NCBI GenBank assembly: GCA_945868745.1 | Contig: CAMBMK010000005.1 | Span: 1 to 60,295, forward strand | Direction of reading: 5' to 3' | Length of the DNA: 60,295 nt | Source: an uncultured Bacteroidales bacterium | Lineage (GTDB): Bacteria > Bacteroidota > Bacteroidia > Bacteroidales > UBA932 | Part shown: positions 18,404 to 25,122 of the stretch, piece after piece | Layout of the letters: each line of letters starts with the position of its first letter | Numbering within the stretch: the first letter of the stretch is position 1 | Position numbers and translations under genes: made by a program | Notes under the pieces: model-generated | What the model saw: only the letters and a program-made list of their open reading frames with translations | What the model was told of the DNA's origin: nothing | Database searches by the model: none

Positions 18404-20158
18404 ATGAAAATCGATGCATTGAAGACGGCAGGCCTCCTGGCCGCCTCTGCGTTCTCCCTGCTTGTCGCAGGCTGTATGGGAGAATATGATCTGAATGACA
18501 TTGACACTACGGTCGAGATAAAAGTCAATGACCTCGTCGTACCTGTCAATCTTGAAGCAATCGCGCTTGACAGTTTCATCGAACTCGAGGAAAACAGCAC
18601 AATAAAGGTGGTGGAGTATAATGGCTCCCGCTATTATGCCATTACCGAGAGCGGTTCTTTCGGCTCGGATCCGGTGAGAATCGATGCTGTCAGGGTATCA
18701 AATCCTGAAATGGGTTCAAGCTCGGTTTCCATCTCCACGGGTTCCGCCACCGTGCCTGCAGGAATTGAGCTTACCCTGCCGCTTCCGGAATCCGACCCTA
18801 CGACGTTCAACTTCTCTACGGGCGCCGTTGATGACAAGGTCAAGGACATAACAATGGTCGGCGTGAGCGGTCTTGAACTTACTGTCGATTTTACCGTGAC
18901 GGGTGCAAACGCTCTTGCGGACAAATTTTCCGTTTCAGACCTTGTCCTGCAGGTGCCTCAGGGCCTTGTGTGCACAGCAGACGGCAGCTACAATCCATCC
19001 ACCGGCCGTTGGGAGATCCCTTCGCTGCAGATGAGTGGCGGTCACGGTACAATCAGGATGAACGTGACAGGCCTTGACCTCAAGGACAATGGCAATATCC
19101 GATTCACCTCTTCGGGAATCGTGTTCGAGGGAGAGACCGCGCTTCTGGGAGGAAATGTCACATTCCGTTCCGATGCAGCTGCCACGCTTCCTGCCTATGT
19201 AGGATTTGACCTGGATTTCGCCATGACACCGTTCAGTGTAACCTCGGTTTCCGGCAGGGTAGGTTATCAGATTGAAGGTCTCGACATTGCCCCTGTTGAC
19301 CTTGGCGATATCCCGGATTTCTTCGCCGGCGGGGACTGCAATGTCGTTCTCGGCAATCCGCAGCTTTATCTTCTTGCAAGCAATCCGCTTGCCCAGGACA
19401 ATATCAACTTCTCGACCGGACTCACAGTCACGGCATCCCGCAATTCGGCTCCTGACTATTCCTACAGTCTTGACAATGGAGAGTTTACGCTTGGAGGTTC
19501 ATCTCCGGTGCAGAGTTTTGTGTTTGCTCCTTCCGATGACGGGCTCTATGTGCCGGAGGCCTTCGGCACTCCTGAATTTGTCAGGTTCTCGGGACTTAGC
19601 TACATCCTCGGTGTCCCGCAGGGAAGCGAACCGGCCGGATTCCCGGACCGCCTGAGCTTCTCGCTGGACAATCCGCGTATCCCTATCCAGGACGTAAACG
19701 GCTTTGCCCTCGGACGTACCATCGATGGTGTGTCCGGACAGTATGAGCTTGTGGCTCCGCTCTGCCTTGGCGACGGCGCGGTTATCTCATATTCTGACGA
19801 TGTGACCGGTCTTCTCGGTGATCTCGATGACGATCTCAATATCACCGGCGCCGCCATCATAGCCAAGGTGGCCAACGGCTGCCCTGTGTCTATCGAGCTT
19901 TCAGCCATTGCCATTGATGCATCCGGCAATGAAATGACCGGAATAGATGTAGAGGGATGTACCGTTGCTGCCGCTTCCGAAAGCGACATTGCAATTGAGC
20001 TTTCCGGAGACATCAGGAATCTTGACGGACTGCGTTTCAAGGCCGTGATGCGTGCCGGAAAGGATGCCGTTCCTTTCTCGCCTGACCAGACCATTGAGTT
20101 CAAGGACCTGCGCATCAGGATAGGCGGCAATTATGTAGTGGATTTTAACGAAGACTGA
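18404..20158 (+). CDS. Bacteroidota lipoprotein of unknown function, paired with DUF5723 protein
   Basis: The start is the ATG at 18404 (584 residues) because it begins a clean lipoprotein signal: KTAGLLAASAFSLLVAGC with Cys near residue 23; a longer frame would run through deoC. The mature chain opens MGEYDLNDIDTTVEIKVNDLVVPVNL and is rich in beta-strand-forming, Gly/Ser/Asp repeats with little charge patterning, consistent with an extracytoplasmic all-beta protein. I do not recognise a named domain. The DUF5723 gene starts 5 bases after its stop, so the two proteins are likely made together and may interact at the outer membrane. Confidence 0.75.
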   Translation: MKIDALKTAGLLAASAFSLLVAGCMGEYDLNDIDTTVEIKVNDLVVPVNLEAIALDSFIELEENSTIKVVEYNGSRYYAITESGSFGSDPVRIDAVRVSNPEMGSSSVSISTGSATVPAGIELTLPLPESDPTTFNFSTGAVDDKVKDITMVGVSGLELTVDFTVTGANALADKFSVSDLVLQVPQGLVCTADGSYNPSTGRWEIPSLQMSGGHGTIRMNVTGLDLKDNGNIRFTSSGIVFEGETALLGGNVTFRSDAAATLPAYVGFDLDFAMTPFSVTSVSGRVGYQIEGLDIAPVDLGDIPDFFAGGDCNVVLGNPQLYLLASNPLAQDNINFSTGLTVTASRNSAPDYSYSLDNGEFTLGGSSPVQSFVFAPSDDGLYVPEAFGTPEFVRFSGLSYILGVPQGSEPAGFPDRLSFSLDNPRIPIQDVNGFALGRTIDGVSGQYELVAPLCLGDGAVISYSDDVTGLLGDLDDDLNITGAAIIAKVANGCPVSIELSAIAIDASGNEMTGIDVEGCTVAAASESDIAIELSGDIRNLDGLRFKAVMRAGKDAVPFSPDQTIEFKDLRIRIGGNYVVDFNED

Positions 20159-20163
20159 GATTT

Positions 20164-21522
20164 ATGAAAAAGATGATTGAAGCGGCCATCGTGACTGCCG
20201 CAATTCTTTGTACCTGTGCTTCAGTATCTGCACAGAATGCCTATTCGGGATATTTCCTTGACGGATATACATACCGCTACCAGATGAATCCGGCTTTCGC
20301 CAACGAAAAGAATTTCATCTCTTTGCCTGTGCTCGGCAATTTTGACCTGTCCCTTTCGAGTGACATCAAGGTGTCTTCAATACTTTACAATGTTGACGGC
20401 CAGACAGTCTTCTTTGCCAACCCTAAGGTGTCCTCCGAGGAGGCGATGAAGGGCTTCGACAAGGTCAATGACCTCAAGGCCGATCTCAAGCTCGGCATCC
20501 TCAGCGCCGGTTTCAAGGGCTTCGGAGGCTACAACACAATCTCCGTCAATGCGGTTGTGGGAGCTCATACCGGTTTGCCGGGTTCATTGTTCTCCCTTGT
20601 CAAGGAAGGTGTAGGCAACAAGGAATATGACCTCAGCGGGCTTTATCTCGACGGAAGCGGCTATGCCGAGATTGCTCTCGGACATTCCCACGAGATCAAG
20701 GCTGTCCCGGGTCTCAGGATCGGTGCCACCCTCAAGTTCCTTGTCGGTCTTGCTTTTGCCGAGACGGATATCCAGAAGGCAAATCTCGTATTGGGCGAAT
20801 ACAACTGGACTGCCTCCACTCAGGGTGACGTCTATCTCAACATCCTCGGAACCAAATTCTCCACAAAGACCAATGACCAGGGCAGGGAGTATGTGAGCGG
20901 AGTCGATTTCGATGCTTCCGAGATTGCTCCTGCAGGCTTCGGCTTCGGAGTTGACCTCGGTGCCGTATATGAGTTCAGGGATTTTGTGTTCTCTGCCGCA
21001 GTCAACAATCTCGGAGCCATCAATTACAAGAACGTGCAGTCCGCTTCAACGGGCGGTACCCGCACTTTCGAACTCGACAGGTTTGTGTTCAGTGTTGATG
21101 ACGATGCGGAGAATTCGTTTGACAATGTTTCCGATGAGATAGTGGATGCGCTCAAAGACCTTTACGAGCTTCAGGACAAGGGCAACATCGGTTCCCGTTC
21201 ACGCTCCCTTGCCACTACGCTCAACCTCGGTGTACAGTACAAGTTCCCGGTTTACAGGAAATTGTCTTTCGGCCTTCTCAGCTCCACCGTCTTTGATACG
21301 GGCAATACCTTCTCTTCCGTAAGGCTCAGCGCAAACTTGGCCCCTGCAAAGTGCTTCTCTGCCGGAGTCAATGTGGGCATGGGTTCCTTCGGTGCGGAAT
21401 TCGGCGCGATGCTCAGCCTTCACTCAACAGGATTCAACTTCTTCCTCGGAGTGGACAGGGTCCCGATGTTCCCGAACCTTCCTAACCTCCACCTCAACAC
21501 GGGAATCAACTTCCTCTTCTAA
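20164..21522 (+). CDS. DUF5723 family outer-membrane beta-barrel protein
   Basis: This 452-residue protein has a signal peptide ending CASVSAQ near residue 24. The mature start NAYSGYFLDGYTYRYQMNPAFANEKNFISLPVLGN is characteristic of DUF5723. Alternating hydrophobic and polar residues, many glycines and a final aromatic strand (LNTGINFLF, ending in Phe) indicate a beta-barrel inserted by the BAM complex. Function is unknown. It closes the operon that started at ftsY, with a terminator 32 bases downstream. Confidence 0.78.
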   Translation: MKKMIEAAIVTAAILCTCASVSAQNAYSGYFLDGYTYRYQMNPAFANEKNFISLPVLGNFDLSLSSDIKVSSILYNVDGQTVFFANPKVSSEEAMKGFDKVNDLKADLKLGILSAGFKGFGGYNTISVNAVVGAHTGLPGSLFSLVKEGVGNKEYDLSGLYLDGSGYAEIALGHSHEIKAVPGLRIGATLKFLVGLAFAETDIQKANLVLGEYNWTASTQGDVYLNILGTKFSTKTNDQGREYVSGVDFDASEIAPAGFGFGVDLGAVYEFRDFVFSAAVNNLGAINYKNVQSASTGGTRTFELDRFVFSVDDDAENSFDNVSDEIVDALKDLYELQDKGNIGSRSRSLATTLNLGVQYKFPVYRKLSFGLLSSTVFDTGNTFSSVRLSANLAPAKCFSAGVNVGMGSFGAEFGAMLSLHSTGFNFFLGVDRVPMFPNLPNLHLNTGINFLF

Positions 21523-21553
21523 GGAATCTTCCTCAGGAATGTCAGATATATTT

Positions 21554-21594
21554 AGGGTGACCTGATGTCCTCCGGGACTTGGGTCACCCTTTTT
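21554..21594 (+). terminator. Terminator between DUF5723 gene and asnB (convergent)
   Basis: AGGGTGACC (21554-21562) pairs with GGTCACCCT (21582-21590); an inner GTCC/GGAC stem extends it, and TTTT follows. It can serve the plus-strand operon; a weaker role for asnB on the minus strand is possible. Confidence 0.75.
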
Positions 21595-21611
21595 CAGATT
21601 TCAGGATGCAA

Positions 21612-23276
21612 TCAATAAGCGTCGTTGTGGACTCCCGCCACTGCCCGTCCGCTCGGATCGTTCATATTCTTGAATGCGGCGTCCCACTCGAGTGCGACTG
21701 CCGATGAGCATGCCACGCTCGGTACGCTCGGAACGCTTCTGGCTGCCGATCCGCTCGGGAAATGCTCTTCGAAAATGGTCCTGTAGCAGTACTCCTCCTT
21801 GTTCATAGGAGGGTTGATAGGGAACCTTTCCGCTGCGCGGGCCATCTGCTCATCGCTTACGGATTTCTCGGCGACCGCCTTGAGCGAATCAATCCAGCTG
21901 TAGCCTACGCCGTCGGAAAACTGTTCCTTCTGCCTCCAGGCAATGGACTCCGGGAGCATATCCTGGAAAGCCTCCCTCAGAATCTTCTTTTCCATTGTCT
22001 TCCCGGGACACATCTTTGCGGCAGGGTTGAGCCTCATCGCAACATCGAGGAACTCCTTGTCAAGGAACGGCACCCTGCCCTCCACGCCCCAGGCAAGAAG
22101 GGACTTGTTGGCCCTTAGGCAGTCGTATTGGTAGAGTTTGTCGAGCTTGCGTACGGTCTCCTCGTGAAGGTCCTTTGCTGACGGGGCCTTGTGGAAATAG
22201 AGGTAACCGCCGAAAATCTCGTCAGAGCCCTCGCCGCTGAGCACCATCTTGATGCCCATGCTCTTGATTACCCTGGCCAGGAGATACATCGGGGTGGATG
22301 CGCGGACCGTGGTCACATCATAGGTCTCAATATGGTAGATGACGTCCCTGATGGCGTCCAGGCCCTCCTGCACGGTGTAGTTGATTTCGTGATGGACAGT
22401 ACCCAGATAGTCGGCCATTTCCTTTGCCTTCGCAAGGTCCGGAGCCCCTTTGAGCCCTACTGCGAAGCTGTGCAGGCGCGGCCACCACGCCTCGGTCCTG
22501 CTGTCCTCCTCCACACGGTTCTGGGCATATTTTGCCGCGATTGCGCTTGTGATGGACGAGTCAAGACCACCGCTAAGGAGCACTCCGTAAGGCACGTCCG
22601 ACATCAGCTGGCGCTTTACGGCAGCCATGAGAGCCTCGCGCAGCTCCCCGGCATCGGCAGGGTTGTCCCTGACTGCATCATACTCAAACCAGTCCCTTGT
22701 GTACCACCTTGTCATCTTCCCGTCAGGACTCCAGTAATAGTGTCCCGGGAGGAACGGCTCATATTCGTCGCAGAAACCTTCGAGGGCCTTGAGCTCGCTT
22801 GCGACATAGACTGTCCCGTCCTTGTCCCTGCCGATGTAGAGCGGAATAACCCCGATCGGGTCCCTTGCCACCAGCAGAGCGTCCTTTTCCTCATCGTAAA
22901 GGGCGAATGCGAAAATGCCGTTAAGGTCATCCAGAAAGCCGATGCCCTTCTTTTCATAAAGGGCGAGAATGACTTCACAGTCCGAGCCTGTCTTGAAATC
23001 ATACTGCCCGGCAAGATTCCTGCGGATGTCCTGATGGTTGTAGATCTCACCGTTGACAGCGAGGACTTTCTTTCCGTCCGGGGAATAGAGCGGCTGTCCT
23101 CCTGACAGCGGGTCAACGATGGCGAGGCGCTCATGCGCCAGAATACAGTTGGTGCCGGCATAGATTCCGCTCCAGTCGGGGCCGCGGTGCCTGATTTTTG
23201 CCGACATTTTCAATGCTTTTGTCCTCCAGTCCACTGAAGGGTCCTTCATTCCGAAGATTCCTGCAAATCCACACAT
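21612..23276 (-). CDS. asnB: Asparagine synthetase B (glutamine-hydrolysing)
   Basis: AsnB makes asparagine from aspartate, glutamine and ATP. The start is set at 23276 so that Cys2 is exposed as the glutaminase nucleophile (MCGFAGIFG); the longer frame would bury it. Length is 554 residues. The N-terminal class II glutaminase domain includes KIRHRGPDWSG and LAIVDP. The synthetase domain has the pyrophosphate loop LLSGGLDSSITSAIAA near residue 230 and GEGSDEIFGGYLYF. The 167-base leader carries an Asn-rich peptide gene and an intrinsic terminator 31 bases before this start, suggesting control by asparaginyl-tRNA supply. Confidence 0.96.
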   Translation of the reverse strand: MCGFAGIFGMKDPSVDWRTKALKMSAKIRHRGPDWSGIYAGTNCILAHERLAIVDPLSGGQPLYSPDGKKVLAVNGEIYNHQDIRRNLAGQYDFKTGSDCEVILALYEKKGIGFLDDLNGIFAFALYDEEKDALLVARDPIGVIPLYIGRDKDGTVYVASELKALEGFCDEYEPFLPGHYYWSPDGKMTRWYTRDWFEYDAVRDNPADAGELREALMAAVKRQLMSDVPYGVLLSGGLDSSITSAIAAKYAQNRVEEDSRTEAWWPRLHSFAVGLKGAPDLAKAKEMADYLGTVHHEINYTVQEGLDAIRDVIYHIETYDVTTVRASTPMYLLARVIKSMGIKMVLSGEGSDEIFGGYLYFHKAPSAKDLHEETVRKLDKLYQYDCLRANKSLLAWGVEGRVPFLDKEFLDVAMRLNPAAKMCPGKTMEKKILREAFQDMLPESIAWRQKEQFSDGVGYSWIDSLKAVAEKSVSDEQMARAAERFPINPPMNKEEYCYRTIFEEHFPSGSAARSVPSVPSVACSSAVALEWDAAFKNMNDPSGRAVAGVHNDAY

Positions 23277-23300
23277 AATTAAGTTCGTTTTGAAATAGTT

Positions 23301-23336
23301 CCAATAAAACATCCGGCTCGAAACGGGCCGGATGTT
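23301..23336 (-). terminator. Attenuator terminator in the asnB leader
   Basis: On the minus strand AACATCCGGC (23336 to 23327) pairs over 10 bp with GCCGGATGTT (23317 to 23308). A 9-base loop separates the arms and the sequence TTATT follows the stem's own TT. It lies between the leader peptide and asnB, so it must be read through for asnB to be expressed. Confidence 0.8.
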
Positions 23337-23360
23337 ACATTTTCAAATAATGAGTCCAAA

Positions 23361-23444
23361 TTACCGGCCGCTACACAACAAATTGTTAATCAGATTATTA
23401 TTAATCTGATTAAGGTTAGCGGCGTTGTTGTTGGACAGAATCAT
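23361..23444 (-). CDS. Asn-rich leader peptide of asnB
   Basis: A 27-codon frame starts with ATG at 23444 and stops with TAA at 23363-23361. Asparagine occupies residues 5, 6, 7, 10, 12, 15, 16, 17, 20 and 21, that is 10 of 27, using both AAC and AAT. The peptide begins MILSNNNAAN and ends LLCSGR, so it looks like a translated sensor rather than a functional protein. It lies directly upstream of asparagine synthetase, and its stop codon abuts the RNA region that can form an antiterminator. The match between the enriched residue and the product of the downstream enzyme is the main evidence. I do not recognise it as an annotated family. Confidence 0.8.
   Translation of the reverse strand: MILSNNNAANLNQINNNLINNLLCSGR
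23364..23423 (-). promoter_or_regulatory. Competing RNA pairings of the asnB attenuator
   Basis: Minus strand, 5' to 3'. Region 1, GCCGCTA (23423-23417), pairs with region 2, TAGCGGC (23373-23367). Between them is a perfect 12-bp inverted repeat, TTAATCAGATTA (23413-23402) and TAATCTGATTAA (23397-23386), with a 4-base spacer. Region 2 also contains GGCCGG (23369-23364), complementary to CCGGCC (23331-23326) in the terminator 5' arm. Pairing 2 with the terminator arm would prevent termination. A ribosome held at the Asn codons would block region 1; one at the stop codon would cover region 2. Confidence 0.7.
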
Positions 23445-23448
23445 GGCG

Positions 23449-23480
23449 CAATATTACGAATATTAGTTTTAATTTGCAAT
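23449..23480 (-). promoter_or_regulatory. Candidate promoter of the asnB leader
   Basis: ATTG (23480 to 23477), 20 bases, then TAATATTG (23456 to 23449), which matches TAnnTTTG at seven of eight positions. Transcription would then start almost at the leader ATG. A second -7-like box, TACTATTG (23484 to 23477), would leave a 5' leader of roughly 25 bases but lacks a -33 box. The exact start site is undecided. Confidence 0.4.
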
Positions 23481-23568
23481 AGTAGTGGAACTATTTTCTT
23501 CCTCCGGGCCTATTTGAAAAGTTTCTGGGCAAAAACGTTTGCTCCATGCCCTGGATATTGCGGAAAAG

Positions 23569-23591
23569 AAAAAAGACCGGAATCTCCGGTC
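23569..23591 (-). terminator. Intrinsic terminator of tRNA-Leu
   Basis: On the minus strand GACCGGA (23591 to 23585) pairs with TCCGGTC (23581 to 23575) over a 3-base loop, then six T. It begins 3 bases after the encoded CCA of the tRNA, so the tRNA and the asnB leader are separate transcripts. Confidence 0.85.
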
Positions 23592-23594
23592 TTC

Positions 23595-23682
23595 TGGTGC
23601 GCGGGAGCAGAGTCGAACTGCCACGCCAGCAATAGGCACTACCTTCTGAGAGTAGCGCGTCTACCAATTTCGCCACCCGCGC
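23595..23682 (-). tRNA. tRNA-Leu (anticodon CAG)
   Basis: The minus strand folds as an 88-base class II tRNA. The acceptor GCGCGGG pairs with CCCGCGC, followed by discriminator A and an encoded CCA. The D-arm is GCG...CGC with TTGGTAGA in the loop. The anticodon arm CTACT-CTCAGAA-GGTAG gives anticodon CAG, which reads CUG. A long variable arm and a T-arm with GTTCGAC follow. It has its own promoter and terminator. Confidence 0.93.
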
Positions 23683-23695
23683 TTGGATAGGAATG

Positions 23696-23728
23696 CAAAG
23701 ATAAGAAAACTTTTCATATTTCTGCAAC
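23696..23728 (-). promoter_or_regulatory. Promoter of tRNA-Leu
   Basis: GTTG (23728 to 23725), 21 bases, then TATCTTTG (23703 to 23696), an exact TAnnTTTG match. The -33 side overlaps the end of the Mfa2-like gene. Transcription would start about 7 bases before the tRNA 5' end. Confidence 0.7.
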
Positions 23729-24532
23729 AAAACTGAATGTTTTATCCAATCCTTTCCGGAAGAGTGACAATTGTGTCAGAGAACAGTCAATCACAACCTC
23801 AATGTCTTCAAGGTCTTCCGCATTCCAGTCATACCCGCAGTCAATCAGGTAGCGCCCCAGGGGGAAGGTCCTCGAGACACTCTCACCCGGACAGACCTCC
23901 ATCAGAAGCGAACCGTCCTTCTGCCGGGGGAGCCTGACAGATGCCTCTCCACTTGATATTCGCGATGCCGGAAAAGACAGGGGCCCATCCGAACAGCCCC
24001 CATCTGTCATAATCCCGTTTACTTTGCTTATAAAATTGATTTCCAAAGGAATACTGCTTTTGCCTTCTTCGAGGACGACAACTTTCACACGGCAGAACTC
24101 TTTGTGCAGCCTCACATCGGCCACGGCCGATTCCCCGTGGATTTCAAGCCCGCATCCGAACCGCCACAAGGCCGGAAACTGTTGGCCGTTTTTTCCGAAA
24201 AAGCCCCCCTGCCCGAGATAATCCGCGGCATCCAGTCCCTCTTCCAGCATGAATACCTCAACATCAAATGCTTCCCTCGGAACAGCAATCCTGTATTCTT
24301 CCGCCTCCTGCGGGATATCCCCTCCGTATCTGAAATCCGCTGCATCCAGTGCGAGATACATTTCCTGTACACCGAGAGAGTCTCCGAGTGTGCGTGCACT
24401 GCCAAGGAGCAGCCTCAATACAGACGGGCATCCGTCCCTGTCCTCTTTGACCGAGCATCCGAGGAGAGAGCACAATATTATTGATGCAGCTGCCGCAAGG
24501 GCAGGGATGGCCGTACGCCCGTTCATGGTCAA
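23714..24532 (-). CDS. FimB/Mfa2-like lipoprotein
   Basis: The 272-residue product has a lipoprotein signal peptide (AAAASIILCSLLGC, Cys near 26). The mature start, CSVKEDRDGCPSVLRLLL, resembles the C-x(5)-DR-x-x-CP signature of FimB/Mfa2 family proteins, which anchor or cap Porphyromonas-type fimbriae. The rest is predicted beta-rich, with further Cys near GCGLEIHG and EVCPGESV. No major fimbrillin gene is adjacent, so a role in a surface appendage is inferred. It overlaps the DUF3575 gene by 4 bases (ATGA), implying coupled translation. The stop lies 31 bases before tRNA-Leu. Confidence 0.62.
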   Translation of the reverse strand: MTMNGRTAIPALAAAASIILCSLLGCSVKEDRDGCPSVLRLLLGSARTLGDSLGVQEMYLALDAADFRYGGDIPQEAEEYRIAVPREAFDVEVFMLEEGLDAADYLGQGGFFGKNGQQFPALWRFGCGLEIHGESAVADVRLHKEFCRVKVVVLEEGKSSIPLEINFISKVNGIMTDGGCSDGPLSFPASRISSGEASVRLPRQKDGSLLMEVCPGESVSRTFPLGRYLIDCGYDWNAEDLEDIEVVIDCSLTQLSLFRKGLDKTFSFVAEI

Positions 24533-25110
24533 AACAGATAGCTTAGGGAAAGTGCCAAATCGTGGGGAAGGATGAAAAATCCCTGCCCGTCCTCAACCGT
24601 GAGCCCGCAGACGGGGCAGTCATAGACCCTGTAGGAATCATATCCTCCCCATGCCCCGGCAGACACCTCAAGATTGAAGTGCTTGGAAATCATATATGTA
24701 AATCCTGCTGCAAGTCCTGCACCGATGCGGTCTCCCTCTCTTGTCTGCGGACTGCTGATGCCGCCGCGATTGTATTCCTGATACTGGAGCTTACCGCCGA
24801 ACCACCATCCGGAATAGACATGCCACAGCCAGTACCTGCCCCCGGCCGAGAAGGCCCTCTGCCTGTTGCTCACTCCGCTTCCGTCTTCTCCTCCCCCGTA
24901 CAGGAACGGGTTGTAACGTACGCCGGCACTTGCGCTCCAGTGGCGGGAAACCGAGCAGGAAATCTCCGCGCTCATCGTACCGTAGTCGGCATAGCCGCTC
25001 AGCTCGGTGGAAAGGGCAATCTGCTGGGCTCCGGCCCTGAAGAGGACTGAGCCGGCTGCAATTGATGCAATGGAGAGCAGCAGTCTTTTAGTGAATCCGA
25101 AAGTCGTCAT
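24529..25110 (-). CDS. DUF3575-like outer-membrane protein
   Basis: This 193-residue protein has a signal peptide (LLLSIASIAAGSVLFRAGAQ). It then shows features I know from DUF3575 proteins: an early beta hairpin with ELSGYADYGTMSAEISCSVSRHWSASAGVRYNPF, the segment GRYWLWHVYSGWWFGGKLQYQEYN, and a final strand ending in Phe (LALSLSYLF). It is probably a small beta-barrel. DUF3575 genes often open Mfa/Fim-type fimbrial loci in Bacteroidales, which agrees with the Mfa2-like gene overlapping its 3' end. The HExxH lipoprotein gene ends 12 bases upstream, so all three form one operon. Confidence 0.68.
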   Translation of the reverse strand: MTTFGFTKRLLLSIASIAAGSVLFRAGAQQIALSTELSGYADYGTMSAEISCSVSRHWSASAGVRYNPFLYGGGEDGSGVSNRQRAFSAGGRYWLWHVYSGWWFGGKLQYQEYNRGGISSPQTREGDRIGAGLAAGFTYMISKHFNLEVSAGAWGGYDSYRVYDCPVCGLTVEDGQGFFILPHDLALSLSYLF

Positions 25111-25122
25111 ACCGCTGAAGTT

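Noticed and set aside
22191..23105. 304-codon plus-strand frame opposite asnB
   Set aside because: AsnB on the minus strand is certain from motifs; the antisense product resembles no protein family.
23424..23432. Triplet repeat (GTT)3 as a microsatellite
   Set aside because: It is explained by three consecutive AAC codons of the Asn leader peptide.
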